Notes: generated from the letters alone by a model not told the origin. A stretch of 64,000 nucleotides of DNA from Pseudovibrio sp. Alg231-02 (GCF_900143565.1 NZ_FREX01000001.1:635068-699067); one strand, 5' to 3'; positions 43,776-53,145 are shown, counted from the stretch's first letter. Translations and numbers: made by a program.

Positions 43776-45242
43776 TTAGGCGGCATCTTTCAGGTAAGTC
43801 TTCTGTCTGCGAATGAGGTTCGCGGTGTCTTCCGGCTCCAGCGAGATCTCACTCATCGAGATTAAACGGCTCAATTTTCTCGAAATTTCGCCATAATTCG
43901 GAAGGTTTTCAGTCTCGTTTTGCTCGTCTTTGGGAGCTGTCAAAAGTTTCTCAGAGTTGCGATCGATGAAACGTTCGACATGATCTCTGGTTGAGATTTG
44001 CAGCTCGTTCAAGCCAAGCACACCTGCATATTGCGACGCTAACTTGGCGAGTTTTAATCCCCTCAAACATTTGTGATAGGCGCGTTGAATCTGCTCCAGC
44101 CGGTACCCACCCTGCAAATCTGCAATGTCAGGTTTTGTTTCTGAAGAAATTGCTTCCTCCAGTTGTGCTGGGAGGTTGCGCAGTTCATCGCGTAACAGAA
44201 TACACAAACGATTTTTGAGCTGAACAGCACGCTGGTTCCATTGACCGCAAGCGCTGAAGCCTTCGAGTTCTTCTAGTTCCTCAAAATGCAGCAAGCAGGC
44301 GTTGGCTGCTTCCGGAAGCCCAACAATGGCCTCCTCTTCCATGCGCCAGCCTTCAACGACGGACACACTTTGCTCCAAAGAAGACAAAGCAAACTCTATA
44401 AAGGCTGCATAAGGGGTGCCCGTAATATCTTTAAGAGTAGGAACAGCTGCGAGGGTTTGAGCCAGTTTAATGAGGTCAACAGGCGCTTCGTCCAGACGAA
44501 GGAATGACAGCGCTGCAAGATAATTGGCCTCAGCTCTGTGCTGCTCCATATGGGTACGCATGTTTTGCAAACTGTTACCGGAGGACATGGACAGGATGTC
44601 TTCTGCAAAAGGTGGAGTGTCTGCCATCACCTTTTCCCATGCAGGCGCTCTTTCCAAAATCACCAGAACGTCACAGAGGAAATCAAAATTGACATGGCCT
44701 CCAACCTTGCGGCGAAGCTTTGTCTTTATCTGAATGTCTTGATCTGCTGCTTCCAGCTCTTTTTTTGCAGCAGCAACCAAACGCAGGCGGAGACCCTCAG
44801 CGCATGTATAGAGTGCTTTCTGGATGGTTTCATGGGTCGTGGGCAAATCTTGTTGCTGACACAGCTCTTCCAAGGCTTCTACCGCTTCGGTAAACTCATT
44901 AGAAAGAAGCACCTGGCGCATGTAGGTCCAGAGCGGCTCCATTACTGCGGCATCGATCCGACCTTGCTGCGGCGTGCTCAGCGGTATTTGAATGAGGAAT
45001 GGTTGAAGAGGGCTTAGAATTGCGCGCTTGAGTGGCGTATCCAGAGACAGCCTATTTTCAGGGATGTAAGAGGCTTCACCAAGGAGCCTGCGAATAGTGA
45101 GCAGCATGAGTTCGGCATTTGGTACAGATGTTCCGCTTTGCACGGTATCATCGACAGACCGTTCCAACATCCGCAAAGCAGATTGAGACAAGGCTCCTAA
45201 CACCTTCTCCATTTGCAATGCTTTATGGTTGACCTCGTGCAT
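43776..45242 (-). CDS. Hypothetical protein, 488 residues, unrecognised
   Basis: I do not recognise this protein. It is soluble (no signal peptide or membrane helix), rich in Leu, Glu and Ala, and looks almost wholly alpha-helical. KAALYTCAEGLRLRLVAAAKKELEAA-type segments near 165-190 and FEELEELEGFSACGQWNQRAVQLKNRL near 340 suggest coiled or repeat-like helices. ATG at 45242 with AGAGAG eight bases upstream is a good start, and the frame is long and uninterrupted. It lies between the cyc operon and a lipoprotein gene, same strand, with intergenic gaps on both sides, so it is probably its own unit. An 8-base dyad precedes it. Confidence 0.8.
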   Translation of the reverse strand: MHEVNHKALQMEKVLGALSQSALRMLERSVDDTVQSGTSVPNAELMLLTIRRLLGEASYIPENRLSLDTPLKRAILSPLQPFLIQIPLSTPQQGRIDAAVMEPLWTYMRQVLLSNEFTEAVEALEELCQQQDLPTTHETIQKALYTCAEGLRLRLVAAAKKELEAADQDIQIKTKLRRKVGGHVNFDFLCDVLVILERAPAWEKVMADTPPFAEDILSMSSGNSLQNMRTHMEQHRAEANYLAALSFLRLDEAPVDLIKLAQTLAAVPTLKDITGTPYAAFIEFALSSLEQSVSVVEGWRMEEEAIVGLPEAANACLLHFEELEELEGFSACGQWNQRAVQLKNRLCILLRDELRNLPAQLEEAISSETKPDIADLQGGYRLEQIQRAYHKCLRGLKLAKLASQYAGVLGLNELQISTRDHVERFIDRNSEKLLTAPKDEQNETENLPNYGEISRKLSRLISMSEISLEPEDTANLIRRQKTYLKDAA

Positions 45243-45272
45243 CCAAATCTCTCTGGTACTCAGCTTTACACT

Positions 45273-45296
45273 GGTTGAGCTTATACACGCTCAACC
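45273..45296. promoter_or_regulatory. Inverted repeat upstream of the unknown 488-residue gene
   Basis: Perfect GGTTGAGC / GCTCAACC with an 8-base spacer, 31-54 bases before the ATG at 45242. It has no T-run on the minus strand, so an operator is as likely as a terminator for the lipoprotein gene. The rest of 45297-45450 shows only a weaker GCATGC-centred palindrome near 45387-45405. Confidence 0.4.
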
Positions 45297-45450
45297 CTCA
45301 CAACATGCAGCAGACGACAACTGCTAAAATTGTATTTGTTGATCAAAACTATCGGCGGAATTGCTTAATCAAATCTTGATAATCAGCCTTTTCCGCATGC
45401 GAAAGGTGTGTTTCCTTCCGCAAAAACTGCTTATAGCGAGGGATTTCGGG

Positions 45451-45909
45451 TTAGTTCAGCGCTGCCCAGCGCTCACCGTCCTTACAGGCCGCACCTTTGA
45501 TCAGCTGCGTTTTCTCATCATACGCAATGGTATGTTGGAAATCGCGGCAGCGGCGGTCATTCACGTAATAGACAGGACCAGACTTAACTGTGCCTTGTGC
45601 GCCAGAGAATCGGTTGCGCCAGACAACTTTGTTGCCTGCATCAGATGCATTCAACGCTTTGCTCTGTGCTTTATAGACGGTGTCGAGGTCACCGCTTCTG
45701 AGCAGTTGCTTCAACTCGCCTTCTGTGGCGCTGTCGATTGCAGCCTGAGCTGCTGCGTTTTGCTCACTGTCAGAAGACCAGAAACCGAAAATAGATGAGG
45801 ATTCGGCATCAGTTTGAGCACTGGTGACATGATCAGATGTCGCACAGCTGGCTAAACCGCCAACAACGACAGGTAAGACCATCAGTTTTTTCCAGTTTCG
45901 CACCAACAT
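45451..45909 (-). CDS. Outer-membrane lipoprotein, surface-antigen (17 kDa/RT0821)-like
   Basis: 152 residues from ATG 45909 (MLVRNWKKLMVLPVVVGGLASC), with AGAGGATGC upstream. LASC is a lipobox, so the mature protein would start at Cys22 and be lipid-anchored. The C-terminal segment with VYYVNDRRCRDFQHTI and GAACKDGERWAAL matches the surface-antigen domain seen in rickettsial 17 kDa-type lipoproteins, with two conserved Cys. A longer frame up to 46035 would destroy the signal sequence. Role unknown, probably envelope structure. Confidence 0.82.
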   Translation of the reverse strand: MLVRNWKKLMVLPVVVGGLASCATSDHVTSAQTDAESSSIFGFWSSDSEQNAAAQAAIDSATEGELKQLLRSGDLDTVYKAQSKALNASDAGNKVVWRNRFSGAQGTVKSGPVYYVNDRRCRDFQHTIAYDEKTQLIKGAACKDGERWAALN

Positions 45910-46105
45910 GCATCCTCTTTGTCGCTTTTGCGACTTATCCGTTTTCCGGAAAGGCTCTTTGTCCCTTCCAAGGTCTTCCAGTAAGGCCTCAAACCAAAGC
46001 AGCGTCATTAGCTTGAAAACGCTATCGTGGAGCAACCCCTTAAAACACAGTTACACTTACTATCAGGACTGTTTGAAACAGATGCAACCCCTGCCCCAAA
46101 ACAGA

Positions 46106-47527
46106 TCAGATTGTCAGAGACGGCAAGGTCACCGTTGCCTTCAATCCACCTAACTCGCTATCGCCAAGTTCAAATGAACCACCGTAAATACCTGCAATGT
46201 CAACAATTATGGATAAACCCAAACCCGTTCCAGGGACGGTTTCATCCAATCTTTGCCCTCTGCGCAGCGCACGTTTTTTCTCTTCAGCCCCCAATCCAGG
46301 GCCATCATCTTCTACGATCAGAGCGATGAGTGACGCAGAGGAATTGTTGCTTTTCAGCGCCACTGACACTTTTTTATCACACCATTTGCAGGCGTTATCC
46401 AACAAGTTCCCAAGGATTTCCTCCAGATCTTGCTGCTCACCACGGAACAACAGAGTCTCATCCATATCAACCGTGATCTCAGGCTCTTTGTCACGATGGA
46501 TTTTTTCCATTGCACGTGCCATGCGCGACACCACAGGTGCAGCTTCACACGACACACCGATCACCCGGCGCTGAGCCGCCATCCGTGCCTTTTCCAGATA
46601 GTGCTGAACTTGCCCTCTCATAAGATCCGCTTGCTCCGAAACCTTCAAAGCGAGCGGCTCATCTGAACTTCTGGCCTCGTTGGTAATGACAGAGAGAGGC
46701 GTTTTCAGGGCATGAGCAAGATTTCCCACCTGTGTTCTGGAATGTTCCACGACTTCTCTGTTTGAGTGGATGAGTGCGTTCAATTCAACAGCGAGCGGTT
46801 TCAGCTCTTTGGGCAGATCTTCCTGAACTGCTTCCTCTTTTCCCTGACGGACCCGACCAAGGCTCTCCTGAAGTTCTGTTAGCGGACGCAAGCCAAAGCG
46901 CACTTGCAGGAAGATAGCAGCGACAAGACCAAGACCGAGAACACCCAGCGTGATCGCTGCTTGCCATGCAAAGGATGCGGTACTCTCGCCAAGCTCTCGC
47001 GTGCTTCCGGCAACTGCGATTGTTACAGGCTGGAGACCACCAAACTGGATGCGTTTTTGCAAGAGGCGCAGATCGCGACCAGCTGGGCCAGTGATATTTT
47101 GCTTGAGTTCCAGTTCGCCCTGCATGTTTTGTAGGCGCAGCGTGTCACCAAAAAGAGATTCGCTTTCAAACAGAACTTTGCCACCGCGTTGCACGGTCCA
47201 GTACCATCCCGACAGCGGCATGTTAAACCGTGGATCACCGATACGGCTTAATGTAGGGTTCTTCTGCTCCCCTTCCGCAGCAAGGGCGCTGACAATTGCT
47301 GTCATGTGGACTTCAAGGCGCTCATCCAGTGCTTTCTCCCCCGCTTCTCGAAACAGAGCAACAAGAATAGCACCCGCAACAACAAGACTGACAACAGCCC
47401 ACAGGCCCGCAACAAAAATCAGACGCCATGCCAATGACGCCTGTTGCTTCTTGCGAATGAACCTGATGGGATTCCAGTTGAGCGGCCCCTGCAAGTCGTT
47501 GGTGTCTGCGCTGTTCTTATCAGGCAT
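46106..47527 (-). CDS. feuQ: Sensor histidine kinase FeuQ (PhoQ-like)
   Basis: 473 residues from ATG 47527, with AGGAAGAAA upstream; this start overlaps the regulator stop. Helices at about 34-56 and 190-212 flank a periplasmic sensor (RFNMPLSGWYWTVQRGG), then HAMP, HisKA with VGNLAHALKTPLSVI (phospho-His) and HATPase_c (LLDNACKW, EDDGPG, GTGLGLSII). The HALKTPL box and pairing with a FeuP-type regulator identify the family. In Sinorhizobium FeuPQ responds to low osmolarity and promotes cyclic glucan export. The signal here is not proved. Confidence 0.85.
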   Translation of the reverse strand: MPDKNSADTNDLQGPLNWNPIRFIRKKQQASLAWRLIFVAGLWAVVSLVVAGAILVALFREAGEKALDERLEVHMTAIVSALAAEGEQKNPTLSRIGDPRFNMPLSGWYWTVQRGGKVLFESESLFGDTLRLQNMQGELELKQNITGPAGRDLRLLQKRIQFGGLQPVTIAVAGSTRELGESTASFAWQAAITLGVLGLGLVAAIFLQVRFGLRPLTELQESLGRVRQGKEEAVQEDLPKELKPLAVELNALIHSNREVVEHSRTQVGNLAHALKTPLSVITNEARSSDEPLALKVSEQADLMRGQVQHYLEKARMAAQRRVIGVSCEAAPVVSRMARAMEKIHRDKEPEITVDMDETLLFRGEQQDLEEILGNLLDNACKWCDKKVSVALKSNNSSASLIALIVEDDGPGLGAEEKKRALRRGQRLDETVPGTGLGLSIIVDIAGIYGGSFELGDSELGGLKATVTLPSLTI

Positions 47528-48185
47528 TTTCTTCCTGTAGCCTGTAGCCCAATCCACGTACGGTCTCGATCAGTGAACTACCAAACTTCTTGCGCAATCG
47601 GCCTACGAACACCTCAATGGTGTTGGAGTCGCGGTCAAAGTCCTGATCGTACAGATGTTCAACCAGTTCGGTTCTGGAAATCACTCGGCCTTTGTGGTGC
47701 ATGAGGTAAGACAGCAGGCGGAACTCGTGAGAGGTGAGTTTTACGGACATGCCGTTTTTCGTCACTTTGCCTGCCTTGGTGTCCAGAACAATGTCGCCGA
47801 TAGATATCTCGTTGGAAGCCAGACCGGCGGCGCGGCGCACCAGTGCCCGCACCCGTGCCAGCACTTCTTCCATGTGGAAGGGCTTTGCAACGTAATCATC
47901 TGCGCCAGCATCAATGCCAGCAACCTTATCGCTCCAACGATCACGAGCCGTCAGGATAAGGACTGGCATGGAATGGCCATCTCTACGCCAACGTTCCAAT
48001 ACGCTGAGACCATCCATCTGCGGCAAACCAAGATCCAGAATGACAGCGTCATAGGGTTCAGTATCGCCGAGGAAATGGCCTTCCTCGCCATCATATGCTT
48101 TGTCGACAACGTAACCGGCGTCTTCCAACGCTTCAGACAGTTGTCTGTTCAAATCCCGATCATCTTCAACGATCAACATTCGCAT
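47520..48185 (-). CDS. feuP: OmpR-family response regulator FeuP
   Basis: 221 residues from ATG 48185 (MRMLIVEDDRDLNRQL). Receiver with D51 in AVILDLGLPQMDG and the switch Lys in YVAKPFHMEE; winged helix with KLTSHEFRLLSYLMHHKGRV and SNTIEVFVGRLRKKFG. Strongly resembles rhizobial/Brucella FeuP (EEGHFLGDTEPYDA block). Translationally coupled to the kinase downstream. Its upstream region holds a 9-base dyad (48217-48238) and a long palindrome (48249-48299). Confidence 0.88.
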   Translation of the reverse strand: MRMLIVEDDRDLNRQLSEALEDAGYVVDKAYDGEEGHFLGDTEPYDAVILDLGLPQMDGLSVLERWRRDGHSMPVLILTARDRWSDKVAGIDAGADDYVAKPFHMEEVLARVRALVRRAAGLASNEISIGDIVLDTKAGKVTKNGMSVKLTSHEFRLLSYLMHHKGRVISRTELVEHLYDQDFDRDSNTIEVFVGRLRKKFGSSLIETVRGLGYRLQEENA

Positions 48186-48216
48186 AAGATCTACCCCACA
48201 CAAGCACTCAGGCTCA

Positions 48217-48238
48217 TAAAGCAGTTCAGACTGCTTTA
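48217..48238. promoter_or_regulatory. Perfect dyad upstream of feuP
   Basis: TAAAGCAGT, 4-base spacer TCAG, then ACTGCTTTA: a 9-base perfect inverted repeat ending 32 bases before the feuP ATG. Position and symmetry suit an operator or a leader hairpin; no T-run follows on the minus strand. Confidence 0.5.
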
Positions 48239-48248
48239 ATTTTACAGT

Positions 48249-48299
48249 TGCACATTCCTATCTGAAAATCGGTTTCCACTTTTCAGATAGGAATGTGCA
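48249..48299. repeat. Long intergenic palindrome, constant-loop family (copy A)
   Basis: A perfect 20-base stem (48249-48268 with 48280-48299) around an 11-base loop TCGGTTTCCAC. The core AAAATCGGTTTCCACTTTT (48265-48283) is shared, apart from loop variants, with the palindrome at 63290-63334, whereas the outer stem is different. Lies between the PepSY-like gene and feuP. No T-run follows, so it is better viewed as a member of a palindromic repeat family than as a terminator. Confidence 0.8.
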
Positions 48300-48376
48300 G
48301 TATCACCTAATATCGCTTCCAAAATTCGTTCAAATTCAGGCAGAAAAATCTCTATCCAGAGTTCTTCTCAAATCGG

Positions 48377-48670
48377 TTACAACCGGCGCCCAGTTCTTGC
48401 ATCCAGCGTCACTTGTGAGACGTTGCCGTTGTTGAGTACGGACAGCACATAGACCAATCCCCCTCCTCGCTCACAGAGCTTGGCTGAGAGTATCTGCCCA
48501 TTGACCCGCAGCGAGCCCAGAGGCCGCGCCTGACCGCTGGCAACAGCTTGCCTGGTCTGGCTGGAGGACAAACACGCGGCCTGCGCAGGTGCTGACCATG
48601 TAAAAACCGTTGCCGCCAAAGCCAGTGCCATCAATGAGCGAAAAAAGAGGTTGTGGAATTGGTGTCTCAT
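48377..48670 (-). CDS. Small secreted PepSY-like protein
   Basis: 97 residues from ATG 48670. MRHQFHNLFFRSLMALALAATVFTW ending SAPAQA is a Sec signal peptide, leaving a mature domain of about 65 residues. The C-terminal LYVLSVL-like strand plus NGNVSQVTLDARTGRRL has the PepSY look (strand, then D-A-x-T-G). A longer frame to 48730 is not supported, since it would bury the signal peptide. Such genes often precede FeuP/PhoP-type two-component genes, as here; it may modulate the kinase sensor in the periplasm, by inference. Confidence 0.75.
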   Translation of the reverse strand: MRHQFHNLFFRSLMALALAATVFTWSAPAQAACLSSSQTRQAVASGQARPLGSLRVNGQILSAKLCERGGGLVYVLSVLNNGNVSQVTLDARTGRRL

Positions 48671-48727
48671 AGGGCGTCTTCTAACCGGCACTGGCTGAAC
48701 CTCACATGAACGAGGTGTTATATATTT

Positions 48728-48760
48728 CAAAACAAAGACCTAGCAGATTCTCTGGGGTCT
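48728..48760 (-). terminator. Possible terminator at the end of the GTA cluster
   Basis: On the minus strand AGACC and GGTCT enclose an inner CAGA-gaa-TCTG hairpin and are followed by TTGTTTTG, 48 bases past the last GTA stop. The stems are short, so this is tentative. The same gap (48671-48807) must also hold the promoter of the PepSY-like gene; TATATA near 48720 could be its -10. Confidence 0.4.
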
Positions 48761-48807
48761 GTGATGTTTCTTGGCTTGGTTTGCAAATAATCCGGTAAAA
48801 GCAATTG

Positions 48808-51800
48808 TTAAAGTGTTACGCTCGCCAAGCAATCTGAAGTTGTCCCCAAACCGAATTTCGTTGAGTTTTGAGCAACTTCACAGGCTACCAGATGCTGACC
48901 TGCTCCAAATAGCGATTGCAGCTCGGTTTGTGGGATTATCAGGCTTTCCTGTGTGGCCTCGTATTCACGCAAGGCGGTCCGTTCATTTTCGCCTTCATCC
49001 TGACGATAAAGCGTGACCGAAAACTGAAGTTTATCCTCTTGGAGCGGAATATCTGGCGTTGCCCAGCTGTCCGCCTCCCATCTGGCTCTGCGAATCCATT
49101 TAAGTTCCAAATCCCCATTATCGGCTTGGCTTGCACTCAGATGAACCGGTGCGAATGGTTTAAGTGAGCTTTGTTTTCCAGCATGGCTTGTGTTCACGGC
49201 CCATTTAAAGCCCAGAGGTTTGCCAGCTGGAACGACACGATATGAGAGCGCAACATCAGCTTTGTCGCTGGTCCATGGCAGTTTCAGCAGGGATTGGTCC
49301 AAGAGGATAAATTCGGCGTTCTCCTCACTCGACGAAGCAACCAGATGCTCCGTACTCAATTGCCCTCTGAGTAACTGCGTGAGTTTGTAAGTCTTGGGGG
49401 CGATCAGTTCTGCTTGACTGAACTGTATCACTTCCCACTCCTCATTTTTGCGAATGGCACAGGCATTTGCGCCTGAGAGCACATCGAGCAGCTTTCGGCT
49501 TTGTAACTGGCCTCCGTAGAGTTTTACGGTGATATGAGAGACCAAATCCCATCGCCAAAGTGGGCCAGAGGTGAGAGGTTCTTGCAATATGCCCGTGGTG
49601 GCTGGTTCTGTCACCTGCACTAGCGGTGTGAATTCTTCACCTGAGCTGGAGCTGTACAGCTGATAGGCACTCGGCCAGTTCGCATTGTAGATAGCGACCA
49701 CCGGGCTTCCGTCATCTGCTCCCTCACTGTGGAACCTTGGCAAATCCAAGATGCTGACAATTGGCGGACCTGAGGTGGTGTCGTTGAAAGATCGTTGTGA
49801 TGATCCATCCAAGACTGCTGCTGCGATATTAGGATATCCGTTGAGCCGTATTGCCTGAACGTCCAGATGAGCACCAGATGAGACCTGATCAATCCGGCAC
49901 TGAAAGGAAGTGGTGTCATCACCCAGAAGCTCGCCGGGAAGTTCCAGTACATCACCCGGTCGCAGATCGATTTTACTCAGAGCAAGTTTAAACTTAAGGG
50001 TCTCCCGATCCAGCCACACGCTCTGGTGCATTTTTTGAACCAGCTTTTTGGCAGAGGAGAGCGAAGCTGTGATGGGGAGCTGGATGTTGGAGGTGCGCCT
50101 GTCCATGCCTTCCAAACGGCGGGAGGAGACAACGAGAGCCTCATAATTGTTATTGGGGTCCATTCCCCGCAGTCGGAGTTCAGCTGGCAGGTCGCTGCCA
50201 TCATTGCGGCTGATGGAGATATAGCCCTCCTCCTCTTCAGCTTCCAATAGGTCAGCAAGGCTCAGTTTTCCATTTTCTGTGGCCTTGGCGTATTTAGGGA
50301 GGATGGCCAGATGGGTTCCGCGATCAACGGCAATGCCTCCGGCGAGTTGCAGGACGGGAGAGAGCGCAGAGCGTAAGGACGTTGGGCCTGTCACGATCAG
50401 ACCTTCGAGGGTTTCGCCCAGTTCAGCGATCTCTGTCAGCTCTTGTGTGTGTCCAAAATCATCACGCATGGCACGGATGAGGCCTGAGAGAGAGGTTGCG
50501 CCGAGACGACCTGTCAGCCAATGGCCGAGCTGCCAGTTCTGACCATCTGCCCAGGCATCTGAATATGTTGGGAATTCGGGGAATGGGCGGGCGTCCCATG
50601 TCCAGAGGAAGGCGTTGTCCGCATCGACCATCGTACCTGCGTAGGTGTTTGAGGCTGGATTGTCGCCCTGAGGCCAGTCCGGATGATCTGTTCCCCAATA
50701 ACTGAGGCTTGCTTCCAGCGCGCGACGTTGGACAAGGTCATCCTGTTGCCCGCTGGAGAAGTGCGGTAATGCGCTTTCGGCAGACTTAGGGTCCACGAAG
50801 ACATTGGGCTGGTTCGTTCCTTTATCGACAGCAGGAAAGCCGAGTTCGGTGAACCAGATGGGTTTGGATTGCGGTACCCAGGGGGTTGGTGTGTTTTGCT
50901 GCGTACTTGCACTGCGTTCAAAGTGCTGGTTTTGCCACCAGTTCTTAAGGTCTTTTTGCCGGAACACCCATGGCTTGTTGTAGGCTCCGTCTGTAATCGG
51001 GCTGCGGGCCTTTTCGGAACGGTCATTGTTGCCTGCGTAGTACCAGTCATAATACTCGCCCGAGGCAATTCCCTCTCGCAATTCCTTGAGATTGTAGGCT
51101 GTTTGCGGGTCATCGTTCTGACGCAAGTCCGATAGTGGCAGGTAGTTATCGATGCCGACAAAATTGATGTCAGCATGCGCCCAGAGTGGGTCCAGAGGAA
51201 AGCGCAGGTCACCGGATTGAGGGGGGTGGCCCGCGTATTCACTCCAGTCGGCTGCGTAGGAAAGTTTAGTCTGGTCGCCGACAATCTGGCGGACCTCTGT
51301 GGCCAGTATTTTCAGGTGATCAACAAAAGGAAACGTGCCGCCGCCTGCCCAACATTGGGTGAGACCGCGCATTTCTGAGCCGATGAGAAACGCTTCCACA
51401 CACCCGGCCTCTTTTACCAAATTGGCATAGTGCAGGATGAAACGGCGAAACCGCCAGTCACTACCTAAGCCGACAAAAGCGTCTATCTGCGGCGTAACTG
51501 CGCTGGTTCCCTGCTGTGTTCCGGGTTGTCCTGCTGCGATTTCAGAAGTGATGCGTCCGCGCCAGGGGAAGCTGGATTGATTGGTTGCGCCATATGGGTC
51601 GGGCAGCTGATTGTCATCGGGGATATCCATCATCACGAACGGGTAGAACATGACGGCAAGGCCGCGACGCTTTAGTTCCTTGATGGCTTCTGTGACGGAA
51701 ACATCGGAGGGAGTGCCACCATAGGCAGGTCTGTCATTGATGCGGGAGACCTCCTGCGCTTCAGCGCGGGTCAGGCCTGCAACGCTCCAGTTTTCTGGCA

Positions 51801-52686
51801 GGTGCTTTGTGGTCTGGTAGGTCACTTTGGGCTGAATGGTGCACTGGGAAGCGCGTAGGTCATCGCCAAACCAGGCGACAACGAGCGCGACGCTTTTCAG
51901 GTTTGGGCAGAGGGCCTGAAGTTCATCCAAAGAGCGGACCAGATCGGTTTCCTCGCCCTTGCCATGGCGGTTGACGCTCCGGGTGTTACCGGGAGCGAGC
52001 TTCTCGATGACTTCCTGCGGGTGGTAGGCGAACTCACCTGCTCCGGGGATGAGCGTGACTGCCTTGATCTGCTGTTCCAGTGGTTCAATGGAGCGGAGTA
52101 CTTCAAAGGCGAGTTGAGGGATGCGGTTGCCGAACTCTGCCAGAGAGAGGCGTTCGAACACCACATACGCGGTGCCTTTGTAGGCTGGCGCGGTGCCTTG
52201 CTTGGCTTCTATCAGTGGGTCAGGTTGTTGATCTTCTGCCCCCAGATACACCCTCATGTTAATCGCGTTGGTGTCCAGCTCCTTACCGTTAGCCCAGACA
52301 CGGCGTACTGCGGTGATGGGGCCTTCACAGAGGGCCACGGCAAAGTTGGCGAAGTAGCTGTGGCTGGTGATACTGGTCGATGAGCCAGTGGATTTTCCGC
52401 CCTGTTTTTCTTCGGAGACCACCTCTTCCAGTCGCGTTGCCCAGATGATGTTGCCAGTTACGCGGACACGGCCATAGACAAAGGGAAGAGATGCGCCTTC
52501 AGCTGCGGTTTGTAATTGCAGGTCGCCTAGCTTGCCGACAGAAAGCTCTCTGTTTTCACCGAAGATCTGCTGATCGATCCATGCTCCACCCAGAGCCCCC
52601 AGTGTTTGTCCGATTATGGCACCGAAAGGGCCACCGACTGCGCCGCCAACGGCTGCACCAACACTTGATAGCACCATTGTTGCCAT
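48808..52686 (-). CDS. GTA g15: host-recognition tail tip protein ('megatron')
   Basis: 1292 residues, full length for RcGTA g15. The N-terminal glycine-rich AAVGGAVGGPFGAIIGQTLGA segment suits membrane insertion or tail-hub packing. A TIM-barrel glycoside-hydrolase-like domain covers about 430-760 (LSYAADWSEYAGHPP, FVGIDNYLPLSD, WFTELGFPAVDKG). A phage-tail domain follows (about 780-1000), then beta-rich C-terminal modules, including one with fibronectin-like wording around 1190-1280. Acts at the tail tip in cell-surface recognition and DNA entry. ATG 52686. Last gene of the cluster. Confidence 0.92.
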   Translation of the reverse strand: MATMVLSSVGAAVGGAVGGPFGAIIGQTLGALGGAWIDQQIFGENRELSVGKLGDLQLQTAAEGASLPFVYGRVRVTGNIIWATRLEEVVSEEKQGGKSTGSSTSITSHSYFANFAVALCEGPITAVRRVWANGKELDTNAINMRVYLGAEDQQPDPLIEAKQGTAPAYKGTAYVVFERLSLAEFGNRIPQLAFEVLRSIEPLEQQIKAVTLIPGAGEFAYHPQEVIEKLAPGNTRSVNRHGKGEETDLVRSLDELQALCPNLKSVALVVAWFGDDLRASQCTIQPKVTYQTTKHLPENWSVAGLTRAEAQEVSRINDRPAYGGTPSDVSVTEAIKELKRRGLAVMFYPFVMMDIPDDNQLPDPYGATNQSSFPWRGRITSEIAAGQPGTQQGTSAVTPQIDAFVGLGSDWRFRRFILHYANLVKEAGCVEAFLIGSEMRGLTQCWAGGGTFPFVDHLKILATEVRQIVGDQTKLSYAADWSEYAGHPPQSGDLRFPLDPLWAHADINFVGIDNYLPLSDLRQNDDPQTAYNLKELREGIASGEYYDWYYAGNNDRSEKARSPITDGAYNKPWVFRQKDLKNWWQNQHFERSASTQQNTPTPWVPQSKPIWFTELGFPAVDKGTNQPNVFVDPKSAESALPHFSSGQQDDLVQRRALEASLSYWGTDHPDWPQGDNPASNTYAGTMVDADNAFLWTWDARPFPEFPTYSDAWADGQNWQLGHWLTGRLGATSLSGLIRAMRDDFGHTQELTEIAELGETLEGLIVTGPTSLRSALSPVLQLAGGIAVDRGTHLAILPKYAKATENGKLSLADLLEAEEEEGYISISRNDGSDLPAELRLRGMDPNNNYEALVVSSRRLEGMDRRTSNIQLPITASLSSAKKLVQKMHQSVWLDRETLKFKLALSKIDLRPGDVLELPGELLGDDTTSFQCRIDQVSSGAHLDVQAIRLNGYPNIAAAVLDGSSQRSFNDTTSGPPIVSILDLPRFHSEGADDGSPVVAIYNANWPSAYQLYSSSSGEEFTPLVQVTEPATTGILQEPLTSGPLWRWDLVSHITVKLYGGQLQSRKLLDVLSGANACAIRKNEEWEVIQFSQAELIAPKTYKLTQLLRGQLSTEHLVASSSEENAEFILLDQSLLKLPWTSDKADVALSYRVVPAGKPLGFKWAVNTSHAGKQSSLKPFAPVHLSASQADNGDLELKWIRRARWEADSWATPDIPLQEDKLQFSVTLYRQDEGENERTALREYEATQESLIIPQTELQSLFGAGQHLVACEVAQNSTKFGLGTTSDCLASVTL

Positions 52687-52704
52687 GGTCCTGTCCTTTC
52701 CGGA

Positions 52705-53145
52705 TCACTGACTTGAGAAGAATGAAAAACGCCCTGCAATCTTGTTGCGCCACATGGGCACCAGCGGGCTTTCAACCACTCCCACCGCTTCGTAGGCATG
52801 GATGAAGCGGTCTTTGCTGGTCATAAATCCAAGATGTTTGCAGGGAACTTGTGGTGCCCAGCGAAACAGAATGACTTCCGCTGGCTTTGGCTTTTGCAAA
52901 GACCCTTGCACCTCGTTCAGATACTGGTGCGCAGCATTGAGCAACTGGTCCTCGCCTTTCAGCTCCGCCCATTCAGGTGCGTAACTGGCAGGAACGGGTG
53001 GCTCGGTGTGATGCAAAAAGCGATAGAGGCCGCGGATAAAGCCAAGACAATCGCAGCCTGCACCTTTGGTTGTTGCCTGATGCTGGTAAGGCGTTCCGAC
53101 CCAGCTGCGCGCTTCCTTCAGGAGGGTTTGGGGAGACTGCTGCAT
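52705..53145 (-). CDS. GTA g14: NlpC/P60 cell-wall peptidase
   Basis: 146 residues. WVGTPYQHQATTKGAGCDCLGF contains the catalytic Cys (GCDC, C33), with His in CKHLGFM and a later His in FIHAYE completing the site. It is carried on the tail baseplate and opens peptidoglycan during DNA entry. ATG at 53145, two bases after the g13 stop, so coupled. Equivalent to RcGTA g14. Confidence 0.93.
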   Translation of the reverse strand: MQQSPQTLLKEARSWVGTPYQHQATTKGAGCDCLGFIRGLYRFLHHTEPPVPASYAPEWAELKGEDQLLNAAHQYLNEVQGSLQKPKPAEVILFRWAPQVPCKHLGFMTSKDRFIHAYEAVGVVESPLVPMWRNKIAGRFSFFSSQ

